A stretch of DNA of 36,303 bases from JBHJOF01 sp050330055 (GTDB lineage Bacteria > Pseudomonadota > Alphaproteobacteria > Kiloniellales > JAKSDN01). Below, one piece after another: positions 23,511 to 31,283 of the stretch. Location of the stretch: assembly GCA_050330055.1 (NCBI GenBank), contig JBHJOF010000294.1, forward strand, positions 1 through 36,303, written 5' to 3'. The stretch's first letter is position 1; every line of letters begins with the position of its first letter. Below the pieces are notes generated by a model. It saw only the letters and a program-made list of their open reading frames with translations, was not told the DNA's origin and ran no database searches. The position numbers were made by a program, and so were the translations under genes.

Positions 23511-24250
23511 CGTTTCCCCGTCTCTCTCCGCCCCATCTCCCTTTGGCGAGCAGCCAGGAACGCCTCCATGTGGAAACGCGCCTGGGCCCCATCATACAGA
23601 TAGTCGCGGCCGATGGGACAGGCCCGCCGGGCCCGGCAGCCGAGGCCCAGGCAATCGGCTCCGGCCGGCGCCCCGACGTGGCCGGCACAGGCGGCCACAT
23701 CGTAGCTGGCGGGGCCGCAGCCCGCCGGCGTGAAGGCGCCGACCGGGCAGGCCGAAAGGCAGGGCTTGCCAGAACAGGTCTCGCAGGGCTTGGCCCGCAC
23801 GCGCCGTGGCGGCAGGGCGATGCGCTCGGGCAAGGCAAGCGCGCCGCGATAGGCATGCCAGAGGCCGTAGTCGGGGTGGATCAGCATGCCGAGCGGCGAC
23901 TCCCAGACCGCCTCGGCCCGCTTGGCCCAGGCGACGAAGGGCCAGTAGGGCGGCCCGCCGAAGGGATAGAGCGCCCGGCCGCCGAAACGGCCGGCGAGAT
24001 CGCCCAGCACCCGCTCGCTCCAGCGGTTGAGCGGATCGGGCGCGCCGGCCGCCGCCTCCGGCGCCGCGGCGAAGACGCGCCACAGCGCCGGCCCGGCGTT
24101 GCCGACGATCACCAGCGTCCCCGCCGCCCGTCCGTCCGGCAGGGCCGGCACGCCGTCTTCCGTCCGCGGATGGAAGCCGCCGCGCGCGACCAGGCCGAGC
24201 CCGGCCAGATGCCGCTCGATCGCCAAGTAGTCGGATGCACCTTCAGTCAT
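23507..24250 (-). CDS. 4Fe-4S ferredoxin-like protein
   Basis: The 247-residue protein (MTEGASDYLAIERHL start) has two cysteine clusters near the C-terminal half: CETCSGKPCLSACPVGAF, then CAGHVGAPAGADCLGLGC followed by ACPIG. These match paired [4Fe-4S] ferredoxin motifs. The N-terminal part (LVIVGNAGPALWRVF; PFGGPPYWPFVAWAKRAE; LIHPDYGLWHAYRGAL) recalls the non-cobalamin region of QueG-like epoxyqueuosine reductases but is not clearly that enzyme. It overlaps the downstream amidotransferase by 4 bp, which suggests a shared pathway. Confidence 0.8.
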   Translation of the reverse strand: MTEGASDYLAIERHLAGLGLVARGGFHPRTEDGVPALPDGRAAGTLVIVGNAGPALWRVFAAAPEAAAGAPDPLNRWSERVLGDLAGRFGGRALYPFGGPPYWPFVAWAKRAEAVWESPLGMLIHPDYGLWHAYRGALALPERIALPPRRVRAKPCETCSGKPCLSACPVGAFTPAGCGPASYDVAACAGHVGAPAGADCLGLGCRARRACPIGRDYLYDGAQARFHMEAFLAARQREMGRRETGKR

Positions 24251-24338
24251 CCGGCATCCCTGTCGCCACGCTTGATTACCGCCCGCGCATAGCGCGGCGG
24301 CCACGCGGCGTCCAGGCGAAAGCGCAGGGTCGAGCATC

Positions 24339-24363
24339 GGAACCGGGACCGGGGCACCTTGTT
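24339..24363 (+). promoter_or_regulatory. Predicted EcfG (general stress sigma) promoter
   Basis: GGAAC at 24339-24343 and GTT at 24361-24363 are separated by 17 bases. This matches the alphaproteobacterial EcfG consensus (GGAAC, 16-17 bases, GTT). It lies about 80 bp upstream of the DUF3008 start, leaving a leader of roughly 70 bases. Confidence 0.65.
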
Positions 24364-24441
24364 AATGGCAATGGTCGTCCCAGGTCGAGTGCGATGCTCC
24401 GCCTGGAAGATCTTCGGTTCTCCTAGGGAGAACAACGCATC

Positions 24442-24627
24442 ATGCCAGCGACGTCCAAGGCGCAGCAGAAAGCGGCCGGCGCGGCGCTCGCCGCCAAGCG
24501 CGGAGAGACCAAGGTCTCCGAGCTCAGGGGCCCGTCGCGCCAGATGTACGACTCCATGAGCGAGAGACAATTGGAAGAGCTCGCCTCGGCCGATCGCAAG
24601 ACGAAGCCGAGCAAGAAGCGGTCTTAG
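24442..24627 (+). CDS. DUF3008 family small protein
   Basis: The 61-residue basic, hydrophilic protein matches the DUF3008 pattern: MPATSKAQQKAAGAALAAKR, then a SRQMYDSMSERQLEELAS block and a lysine-rich tail. The family is common in alphaproteobacteria; its biochemical role is unknown. The predicted EcfG promoter upstream suggests general-stress induction. AGGGAG lies about a dozen bases before the ATG. It is followed after 26 bp by the Cas2-like gene. Confidence 0.88.
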   Translation: MPATSKAQQKAAGAALAAKRGETKVSELRGPSRQMYDSMSERQLEELASADRKTKPSKKRS

Positions 24628-24653
24628 CAGACCCTTGTGAGGGCAGTGAAAGC

Positions 24654-24923
24654 ATGGAAGCCAACAACCTGTTCGTCCTGCATCGTGCGCAGGAGGGTGA
24701 GGAAAGCCCCGAGCGGATGCGCGACGCGGTCGCGGCGCTCGGCACAGTCGTGGAGCTGATGCCCTGCGTCTGGATGGTGAAGTCGGAGCAGCGCGGCACC
24801 CAGGCCTTTGTCGAGCTCAGGCAGTGCCTGGGCCATGGCGATCAGCTCGTGGTGGTCGACGCCAGCAACGACGACTTCGAGTGCTGGCCGGAGCGGCCCG
24901 ACTTCCCCGACATCACCGGCTAG
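24654..24923 (+). CDS. Putative Cas2/SinR-like ferredoxin-fold protein
   Basis: The 89-residue protein reads as beta-alpha-beta-beta-alpha-beta: NNLFVLHRA, a helix (ESPERMRDAVAALG), TVVELMPCVWMVKSE, a helix (TQAFVELRQCLG), then GDQLVVVDASND. This layout is that of small Cas2-like/SinR-like proteins. The early aspartate of Cas2 (YD at the end of strand 1) is replaced by LHRA, so nuclease activity is doubtful. No CRISPR array or other cas gene is near. Its TAG stop is the first three bases of the palindrome that follows. Probably co-transcribed with DUF3008. Fold call is by pattern only. Confidence 0.6.
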   Translation: MEANNLFVLHRAQEGEESPERMRDAVAALGTVVELMPCVWMVKSEQRGTQAFVELRQCLGHGDQLVVVDASNDDFECWPERPDFPDITG

Positions 24924-25025
24924 AGCATTTTCAGGCGAAGTGGAAGCCGGTTCGCCGTCCGAAAATGCGACCAATCAAGAAGTTATAGAGCATGATCCGA
25001 TTCAATCGGATCGGATCATGCTCTA
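24921..25025. repeat. Double-hairpin palindrome TAGAGCAT...ATGCTCTA, likely bidirectional terminator
   Basis: Outer ends TAGAGCAT and ATGCTCTA are inverted. The left half folds as GCATTTTC/GAAAATGC with inner GGCGAA/TTCGCC. The right half (24987-25024) folds with a 13-bp perfect stem AGAGCATGATCCG. It sits between convergent genes. The same repeat type is widespread in alphaproteobacterial genomes. Confidence 0.75.
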
Positions 25026-25049
25026 GGCGGCACCTGCGCGGGCAGACCC

Positions 25050-25913
25050 TCAAACCCACTTCATCAGGGTCTGCGGGTGCGGCATGTAGTCGTTGGGCTC
25101 GATGCGGATCCAGGCGGTCGAGTTCTGGGCGCGCTGCAGGCGCTCGATCAGGTGCATCATCGTAAAGCGGCGCTGAGCCACCAGGTCGGTCAGCGCGCGG
25201 CGCCGCTCGGCCGATTGGCCGAGCAGGAAGCGGCGCGGCACCTTGCCGTGGCGCAGCTGATCGATGAGCTGCTCGAGGAAGAGATAGCCGACCACGCTGG
25301 TCGAGGCCGAATCGATGAAGATCGAGGCGCTCTCCGCCATGTGCGGCAGGAAGGTGACCAGCGTGTCGAGGATGTCGTCGGGCGTGCGCGCGATATCGAG
25401 GAACAGGAAGTCTATCGGCTCGGCCAGGAAGCCGTAGTTCTGCGCCGAGAACTCGTCCTGCCTGGCATAGTCGATACGCTTGTTGAGGAAGGTCAGGCGC
25501 TCTCCGAGGCCCAGCAGGTCGGTCAGGTTCCGGATCAGCTGCGGATAGGTCAGGGTCTCGGGATCGAGGCAGTCGAAGGGCGCCGCCTCGAGCAGCGGGC
25601 CGAGCGCCGCGCGCAGCTTGGCGGGCTCCTGCCAATGGCTGCCGTCGTCGATGGTCCAGACCCGGCCGGCGCCGTTTTCGCGCGCCGCCTGCGCCATCCA
25701 GAAGGCGGTGACGCCGAGCCCGGTGCCGAGCTCGACCATGTTCACCGGCCGCTCGCGGCGCACCAGGCTGTAGAACAGCGGCGCCAGCTCCTCGCTGCCG
25801 TAGACCGCGCCCAGGCGGTTGCGCAGCTCGAGCAGCGGCACCAGCGCCTGGATGTCGGCCGGCCGGCTGTGCTCCTCGCGCCGCGGCGGCGCTACTTGCT
25901 GTCCTTCCATCAT
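25050..25913 (-). CDS. Class I SAM-dependent methyltransferase-like protein
   Basis: The 287-residue protein (ATG 25913; ATG 25910 also possible) has a SAM-binding motif MVELGTGLGVTAFWMAQAA followed by acidic VWTIDDGSHW, and DFLFLDIARTPDD later, the usual order for class I methyltransferases that handle small molecules or sugars. The C-terminal 100 residues are helical with SAERRRALTDLVAQRRFTMM. The substrate is unknown. No strong ribosome-binding site is visible. Confidence 0.75.
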   Translation of the reverse strand: MMEGQQVAPPRREEHSRPADIQALVPLLELRNRLGAVYGSEELAPLFYSLVRRERPVNMVELGTGLGVTAFWMAQAARENGAGRVWTIDDGSHWQEPAKLRAALGPLLEAAPFDCLDPETLTYPQLIRNLTDLLGLGERLTFLNKRIDYARQDEFSAQNYGFLAEPIDFLFLDIARTPDDILDTLVTFLPHMAESASIFIDSASTSVVGYLFLEQLIDQLRHGKVPRRFLLGQSAERRRALTDLVAQRRFTMMHLIERLQRAQNSTAWIRIEPNDYMPHPQTLMKWV

Positions 25914-26007
25914 GCGCGGGACCGTGCCAGACGCCGCCCGAAGCGGCAACTGGATTGGGGGTGCTGGATTAGGAGTAGTGTCGAAGGCTACGTGCCGCGG
26001 TTGCCCC

Positions 26008-26141
26008 ACCCTCACCCTCCCAACGCTTCGCGTTGGGGCCCTCCCTCTCCCCTCAAGGGAGAGGGCTCAGTGCCGCGGCGATCAAACCCTCGCCCCTTGG
26101 GGGAGAGGGTGGCCGACGCGAAGCGGCGGCCGGGTGAGGGG
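26008..26141. repeat. Long intergenic palindrome, CCCTCACCCTCCC family, copy 3 (diverged)
   Basis: ACCCTCACCCTCCCAACGCTT at the left equals copy 1. The right side (GGCCGGGTGAGGGG) is diverged and more like a common variant of the same repeat. Inner stem CCCTCTCCCCTCAAGGGAGAGGG is intact. It lies between ycgN and the methyltransferase gene, both leftward. Confidence 0.65.
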
Positions 26142-26164
26142 TTGCAGCGCCCGAACGCGCGTCC

Positions 26165-26608
26165 CTACCGCGGCCAGTCGACGATGTGGTCCTCGAGCTC
26201 TTCGTCGGGCACGGCCTCTTCGCTGACGGCGCGGCCGCGCACCGAGATGCCGGCGCGGTGCACGCTCTCCGGGTCGCCGGTGACCAGGGGGTGCCAGTCG
26301 GGCAGCGCCTTGCCCTCGGCCAGCAGGCGGTAGGCGCAGGTGGCCGGCATCCAGCCGAGCGCCAGCACGTTGCGCGCGGTCAGCACGACGCAGTCAGGCA
26401 CCAGCTTGCGGCGCCGGCGGTAGTTGGTGCAGCGGCAGCTCCCGAGGTCGAGCAGGCGGCAGGCCACGTCGGTGTGGACGATCTTGCCGTCGTCCTCGTC
26501 TTCCAGCTTCAAGAGGCAGCACTTGCCGCAGCCGTCGCAAAGCGACTCCCACTCCTCGGTGGTCATCTCGGCCAGCGTCTTGCGGCGCCAGAAGGGCTCT
26601 GCGTCCAT
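26165..26608 (-). CDS. ycgN: YcgN family (UPF0260) cysteine-cluster protein
   Basis: The 147-residue protein starts MDAEPFWRRKTLAEMTTEEW, a recognisable YcgN/UPF0260 opening. The cysteine cluster LCDGCGKCCLLKLEDED is followed by ACRLLDLGSCRCTNY and a later CAYRLLAEG, consistent with metal or iron-sulfur binding. The biochemical role of the family is unknown. A longer open frame upstream (to 26692) lacks family similarity. Confidence 0.9.
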   Translation of the reverse strand: MDAEPFWRRKTLAEMTTEEWESLCDGCGKCCLLKLEDEDDGKIVHTDVACRLLDLGSCRCTNYRRRRKLVPDCVVLTARNVLALGWMPATCAYRLLAEGKALPDWHPLVTGDPESVHRAGISVRGRAVSEEAVPDEELEDHIVDWPR

Positions 26609-26707
26609 GGCTATGGACTCGTGGGCTGCGGGCTCGTGTGACCGGAGACTTTGACGCAGTCCAGTATAGCCGCCAAGCAGCCCGCCGGGCACGGCGCAAT
26701 TTAACGT

Positions 26708-28240
26708 TTAGGCCGCCGGGCGCATGGATGATTCCGGCAGCAGGATGCGGAACCGGCGGCGCAGTTCGGCGTCGAGGTCGGGCGGGATGACCTGCGGCCA
26801 GTGCTCGGCCAGCACGCGGCGGGCCTGGGCGCGGGCCGCCTCGCGGATGTCGCGGCCGCCCTTGGCCTCCCAGTCGTCGCGGCTGTCGCGGTCCATGAGC
26901 GTCGGATAGAGGTACTCACTGTTCATCAGGGCGAGCGTCTGGGGATGGCCGAGGAAGTGCCCCGGTCCCTTGCAGACCTCGTCGATCACCTCGATGGACA
27001 GCGCCTCGTCGCTGACCTCGACGCCTTTGACCAGGCGCATGATCTCGCCGTTGATGTCGTTGTCGATCACGTACTGCTCGTAGGCCACGGTCAAGAGGCT
27101 CTCCAGGAAGCCGGCCGAGTGGTGGATGTAGTTGGCCCCGGCCAGCGCCGCGGCCAGCCCGGTGATGCCCTTCTCGGCGCCGGCCTGGGCATCCGGCAGC
27201 TTGGCGTCCGAGATGCCCGAGGAGTTGTAGAGCGGCAGCTTCAGGTGCTGGGCGAGCTGGGCGCAGGCGGCGTTCAAGAGCGCGAACTCGGCCGAGCCGC
27301 CGACGAAGGCGCCGCTGCGCAAGTCCGCCTGGGCCGGCACGCAGCCCATGATCAGCGGATGGCCGGGATTGAGCAGGTTGACGTAGACGAAGCCGGAGAG
27401 TTGCTCGGCCACGATCTGCACCAAGGTGCCGGCCAAGGCCGCCGGCGAGGTGGCGCCGGCCTGCGGCGCCGAGGAGATCACCACCGGCAGGCGATGCTCG
27501 ACGATGCGGTCGAGGATCTCGACCGTCTCGGTGGCGTAGCGCAGCGGGCTCACCGTCCAGCAGGCGGTGAAGGAGATGATCGGCCGGGCGTCGAGCGCCG
27601 CTGCGCCGCCGGCCATCATCTCGGCCATGCGGCGCAGGTCGGCCACCCGCTCGGGCAGGTAGGCGTTGGCCATGACGTGCTTCGGCGTCGCCGCCAGGCA
27701 GGCGTAGAACTGGTTGAGGTCGATGTCCTCGGTCGCCAGGTCGCGGCAGACCACGGGCCGCATGTAGAAGTGGATGTGCTCCAGCGTGTCGCAGAGCCGG
27801 CCGATGTCATAGTTGTCGGAGAGCCGGCTGTCGCGCACCCGGCCGTCCAGGTCGAGCAGCTTCACCGCCTGGCCGCCGGTGCCCATGTAGACCCGCGCGC
27901 CGCCCAGGCGCAGGTCGTGCGCCGGCTCGCGGCCGGCCAGCAGCACCTCGTTCGCCGCGCTGGCGAGCGCCTGCTCGACCATCCGGTGGCCGATGAAGAC
28001 CCGGTTGGCGGCCTCGTCGATGCGCGCCCCGGCGCGCCGGAAGACCTCGCGGCAAGGGCTCGGCTGGACCTCGATGCCGGTGCGCTCCAGCACCGTCATG
28101 GCGGCGGCGACGATGCGCTCGATCTGGTCCGGAGTCAGCGGCCGGTACATGCCGCCGGCCAGGCCGGCCGGGGCGATGTTGTCGCTGGCTTGGCTGCGCT
28201 GGGCAAGGCGCGCCGACCGGCCGCGCGCTGCGCGGGACAT
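26708..28240 (-). CDS. Trimethylamine/betaine methyltransferase family protein (MttB superfamily, non-pyrrolysine)
   Basis: The 510-residue protein has the family signatures YRPLTPDQIERIVAAAMTVLERTGIEVQ, VYMGTGGQAVKLLDLDG and AGANYIHHSAGFLESLLTVAYEQ. MttB proteins move a methyl group from a quaternary or tertiary amine to a corrinoid protein. True trimethylamine enzymes carry pyrrolysine at an in-frame amber codon; here the frame is uninterrupted, as in the glycine-betaine-type (MtgB-like) members. No corrinoid protein or activator gene lies in the window. The ATG at 28240 (MSRAARGRSARL) is preferred over an upstream start at 28351, which would cover the operator region. It diverges from a GbdR-like regulator, supporting betaine-related use. 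Confidence 0.9.
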   Translation of the reverse strand: MSRAARGRSARLAQRSQASDNIAPAGLAGGMYRPLTPDQIERIVAAAMTVLERTGIEVQPSPCREVFRRAGARIDEAANRVFIGHRMVEQALASAANEVLLAGREPAHDLRLGGARVYMGTGGQAVKLLDLDGRVRDSRLSDNYDIGRLCDTLEHIHFYMRPVVCRDLATEDIDLNQFYACLAATPKHVMANAYLPERVADLRRMAEMMAGGAAALDARPIISFTACWTVSPLRYATETVEILDRIVEHRLPVVISSAPQAGATSPAALAGTLVQIVAEQLSGFVYVNLLNPGHPLIMGCVPAQADLRSGAFVGGSAEFALLNAACAQLAQHLKLPLYNSSGISDAKLPDAQAGAEKGITGLAAALAGANYIHHSAGFLESLLTVAYEQYVIDNDINGEIMRLVKGVEVSDEALSIEVIDEVCKGPGHFLGHPQTLALMNSEYLYPTLMDRDSRDDWEAKGGRDIREAARAQARRVLAEHWPQVIPPDLDAELRRRFRILLPESSMRPAA

Positions 28241-28278
28241 GGCGCCTGGGGCTCCCTCGTGGGGTTGCTGAAAGGTGT

Positions 28279-28349
28279 TGTTCCTGGACGCCGGAAATGT
28301 CACACAGCGCGTCGCCCATGAGTGTTCCTGAGGCGACAGGGAATGTTCC
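28279..28349. promoter_or_regulatory. Three TGTTCC sites in the mttB/regulator divergent region, candidate AraC-type operator
   Basis: TGTTCC occurs at 28279-28284, 28323-28328 and 28344-28349. The second and third are 21 bp apart and the first and second 44 bp, about two and four helical turns. The first is also half of TTCC-8 bases-GGAA, and the second of TTCC-11 bases-GGAA. AraC-family activators commonly bind direct repeats spaced about 21 bp. The sites lie 39-109 bp upstream of mttB. Confidence 0.5.
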
Positions 28350-28412
28350 AAGGTTTACCCGAAGGGGCCAGAGCCGTCCGCCAGACTGGCTTGCTCCGCG
28401 AAGAGCCGGGCC

Positions 28413-29432
28413 ATGAGCGCTGAGCCGGCGGAACGCGCCCCGGCAGGCCCCGGACCGGCGGCTCCTGAATCGGTGATGAGGCAGCCGGCGCCGCAGCTCT
28501 TCGGCTTCCTGCTGATGCCGCGCTTCTCCATGCTGGCCTTCACCTCGGCGGTGGAGCCGTTGCGCGCCGCCAACCGCCTGGCCGGCCGCAGCCTCTACCG
28601 CTGGCAGGTGCTCAGCAAGGACGGCCGACCGGTGGCCGCCTCGAACGGCATCGAGGTGGTGCCCCAGGCGGCCATGGCCGAGGTCGATCGCCTGCCCAAT
28701 CTGCTGGTGGTCGCCGGGATCGACGCCCAGTTGCTGCGCGACGAGTCAGACCTCGCCTGGCTGCGCCGCCTGGCCCGCCAGGGCTGCCGCATGGGGGCGC
28801 TCTCGACCGGCGCCTACGTTCTGGCGCGGGCAGGGCTGCTGAACGGGCGCCGCGTCACCGTCCACTGGGAGAACCTGGACGGCTTCCGCGAGGACTTTCC
28901 GGACATCGAGGTCTCCGGCGAGCTCTACGAGATCGACGGCAACCGCCTGACCTGCTCCGGCGGCACCGCGGCCCTCGACCTGATGCTGTCGCTGATCGGG
29001 CTGGACCACGGCCGGGAGCTGGCGGTGCAGGTGGCCGAGCAGTTCATCCACGAGCGCATCCGCGACAACCACGACCAGCAGCGCATGGGCCTGCGCAGCC
29101 GCCTGGGGATCAGCCATCCCAAGCTGCTGCGGGTCATCGCGCTCATGGAGGAGCACCTGGAGGAGCCGCTGACGCGCCGCGAGCTGGCGCGCCGGGCCGG
29201 GCTCTCCACCCGCCAGCTCGAGCGTCTGTTCCGGCGCTATCTCAGCCGCACGCCGACCCGCTACTACCTCGAGCTGCGCCTGCACCGGGCCCGCGCCCTC
29301 TTGAAGCAGACCGCGCTCTCGGTGCTCGACGTGGGACTGGCCTGCGGCTTCGTCTCGGCCTCGCACTTCTCCAAGTGCTACCGCGAGTTCTTCAACCGCA
29401 CCCCGCGCGAGGAGCGCCTGCCGCCGGCGTGA
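28413..29432 (+). CDS. GlxA-family AraC regulator (DJ-1/PfpI-like domain plus HTH), GbdR-like
   Basis: The 339-residue regulator has an N-terminal DJ-1/PfpI-like sensor domain (PQLFGFLLMPRFSMLAFTSAVEPLRAANRL) with GALSTGAYVLARAGLLNGRRVTVHWE, then a C-terminal AraC double helix-turn-helix (EPLTRRELARRAGLSTRQLERLFRRYL and TALSVLDVGLACGFVSASHFSKCYREFF). This layout is that of GbdR and CdhR, which respond to glycine betaine, dimethylglycine or carnitine. Placement opposite an MttB gene fits betaine control. Effector and targets are inferred. Confidence 0.92.
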   Translation: MSAEPAERAPAGPGPAAPESVMRQPAPQLFGFLLMPRFSMLAFTSAVEPLRAANRLAGRSLYRWQVLSKDGRPVAASNGIEVVPQAAMAEVDRLPNLLVVAGIDAQLLRDESDLAWLRRLARQGCRMGALSTGAYVLARAGLLNGRRVTVHWENLDGFREDFPDIEVSGELYEIDGNRLTCSGGTAALDLMLSLIGLDHGRELAVQVAEQFIHERIRDNHDQQRMGLRSRLGISHPKLLRVIALMEEHLEEPLTRRELARRAGLSTRQLERLFRRYLSRTPTRYYLELRLHRARALLKQTALSVLDVGLACGFVSASHFSKCYREFFNRTPREERLPPA

Positions 29433-29618
29433 GGGACCGCCGCTTCGGGCCACCAGTCCCGGGCCACCCGGGACGTCCCGCTCCGGGGCGTCCCGACGGA
29501 CGTCGCCGCAGCGAGGCAAATATTCGCTCACAAACTATATGGCACTGCGGCTCTGCAGAAAGCACTAGTTCGATAGCTCTGCAATAAAACCACAACCACC
29601 AAGAATTGAATCGGTTAA

Positions 29619-30863
29619 GTGTTCAGCAAGAAAGTCCGTAAAATACTTCTCATACCCGTCTCAATTGTCCGCCCTTACGCAGAGCAACGAAGCGTCGTGC
29701 CCAAGGAACTCAAACAGCTGGTCCGCCGGGTCAAGCCGGTGCCGCCCCACGCGACCTGCGCCGAAGTCTACGAGATGATGGCGGCGGACCCCGATCTGCT
29801 GGTGACCGGGGTGGTCGAAAGGACCCAGCCGGTCGGCCTGGTCGGCCGGCACGAGTTCTTCCTGCACCTGGCCCAGACCTACGGCCGCGCCCTCTATGCC
29901 GACAAGCCGATCACCACCCTGATGGACCGCGACCCCCTGATCGTCGACGTCGAGAGCAGCCTCGCCGCCTTGAGCGCCCGGATCATCGGCGAAAAGCCGA
30001 GCGCCCTGCTGAAGGGCTTCATCGTCACCCAGCAGGGCCGCTACCTCGGTGTCGGCACCGCCCTGTCACTGCTGCAGCTCACCGCCTCTCGGCTCGACGA
30101 TCACGCCAAGGGGCTGGATATCGCGCGGCTGCAGGCCGAGCAGGCGAACCGCGCCAAGTCGCACTTCATCGCCAACATGAACCACGAACTGCGCACGCCG
30201 CTCAACGCCATCATCGGCTTCGCCGAGCTGCTGCAGAAGGGGCCCTGGGGCCCGCTCGGCGACCAGCGCTACTGCGACTACGCCACCGACATCGCGCGCA
30301 GCGGCCAGCACCTCCTGGAGATCATCAACGAGATCCTCGACGTGGCCAAGATCGAGGCCGGCCGCATGGGGCTGCACGAGGAAACCGTCTGCATCGAAGA
30401 CGTGATCCGATCCTCACTGCGCCTGGTGCAGGGCCAGCTGTTCGAGCGCGACATCGCCTTCGAGCTCGACATCGAGCCCAACCTGGCGCGCTTTCGCGGC
30501 GATCCGCGCCGGCTGCGTCAGGTGCTGCTCAACGTCGTCGGCAACTCGGTGAAGTTCACGCCGGACGGCGGCTCGGTGCGGATCGGCGCGACGTCGACGC
30601 CGGAAGAGGGCCTGATCATCGAGGTCGCCGACACCGGCATCGGCATCGCGCCGGGCGACCTGGACCGCGTTCTGGAGCCCTTCGGCCAGGTCGAGGACGA
30701 TCTCGACCGGAGCTACGCCGGCACCGGTCTCGGGCTGCCGCTCGCCAAGGCACTGACCGAACTGCACGGCGGCACGATCGAGCTCACCAGCCGCGTCGGG
30801 CGCGGCACCACGGTCCGCATCCTGCTGCCCGTCACCCGCCTGGTAAAGCAGGCCGCTGCGTAG
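29619..30863 (+). CDS. Sensor histidine kinase with N-terminal CBS-like domain pair
   Basis: The 414-residue kinase has no membrane segments, so it probably senses in the cytoplasm. Residues about 45-155 look like two CBS domains (TGVVERTQPVGLVGRHEFF; SALLKGFIVTQQGRYLGVGT), known to bind adenosine nucleotides. His189 in FIANMNHELRTPLNAIIGF is the phosphorylation site; the N box is NVVGNSVKFTPDGG and the G boxes VADTGIGI and GTGLGLPLAKAL. The start is a GTG at 29619 with a weak ribosome-binding site; a GTG at 29698 is an alternative. No response regulator is nearby. The gap 29433-29618 upstream is AT-rich near 29520-29610 and likely holds its promoter. Confidence 0.9.
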   Translation: MFSKKVRKILLIPVSIVRPYAEQRSVVPKELKQLVRRVKPVPPHATCAEVYEMMAADPDLLVTGVVERTQPVGLVGRHEFFLHLAQTYGRALYADKPITTLMDRDPLIVDVESSLAALSARIIGEKPSALLKGFIVTQQGRYLGVGTALSLLQLTASRLDDHAKGLDIARLQAEQANRAKSHFIANMNHELRTPLNAIIGFAELLQKGPWGPLGDQRYCDYATDIARSGQHLLEIINEILDVAKIEAGRMGLHEETVCIEDVIRSSLRLVQGQLFERDIAFELDIEPNLARFRGDPRRLRQVLLNVVGNSVKFTPDGGSVRIGATSTPEEGLIIEVADTGIGIAPGDLDRVLEPFGQVEDDLDRSYAGTGLGLPLAKALTELHGGTIELTSRVGRGTTVRILLPVTRLVKQAAA

Positions 30864-30920
30864 CGGGCCACGGCATTCACCAATCTCAGGCAGGAGCAGC
30901 TTGCCCTTGCCGTACTCACG

Positions 30921-31212
30921 GCTGTCGTCCCGGGCCTTCGCCGCGCCGAAGCGGCTTCGGCCGCGCAGGCGGGGCTTGTCCCCATAGGCGCTAAGTTAAG
31001 TCGCCGAGCGGGCCAAATCGCTTCACTGTCATTCCCGCGAAAGCGGGAATCCATGGTCGTGAGCCCCGTTACTTGGCCTGTGGACCCCCGCTTTCGCGGG
31101 GGTGACAATCGAGAAACTGCGACGAAGACGCTCCTAACTTAGCGCCTATGGGGACAAGCCCCGCCTGCGCGGCCGAAGCCGCTTCGGCGCGGCGAAGGCC
31201 CGGGACGACAGC
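30921..31212. repeat. Perfect 78-bp inverted repeat with 136-bp centre
   Basis: Bases 30921-30998 and 31135-31212 are perfect reverse complements over 78 bp, starting GCTGTCGTCCCGGG and ending CGCTAAGTTA. The 136-bp centre contains another palindrome (31027-31107). The structure fills most of the 420-bp gap (30864-31283) between the convergent histidine kinase and DUF882 genes. Arms each include GAAGCGGCTTCGG, itself able to fold. No coding sequence is present. Confidence 0.85.
31027..31107. repeat. Nested palindrome, TGTCATTCCCGCGAAAGCGGGAAT type
   Basis: TTCCCGCGAAAGCGGGAA forms one hairpin and CCCCCGCTTTCGCGGGGG another; the ends TGTCA and TGACA are inverted. This is a common genomic repeat form, inserted inside the loop of the larger inverted repeat. 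Confidence 0.75.
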
Positions 31213-31283
31213 GGTGTGTGTAGAGGCCTTGCGAGACCGCCGCCCGAGTTATGTGAATCTTTTACGGCTGGAAGGAGGAAAGA

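Noticed and set aside
24654..24923. Cas2-like protein as evidence of a CRISPR system
   Set aside because: There is no cas1 gene or array, and the usual early aspartate is missing. It is better seen as an orphan small protein.
30921..31212. Insertion sequence, because of long terminal inverted repeats
   Set aside because: Only 136 bp lie between the arms, with no transposase and no clear target duplication.
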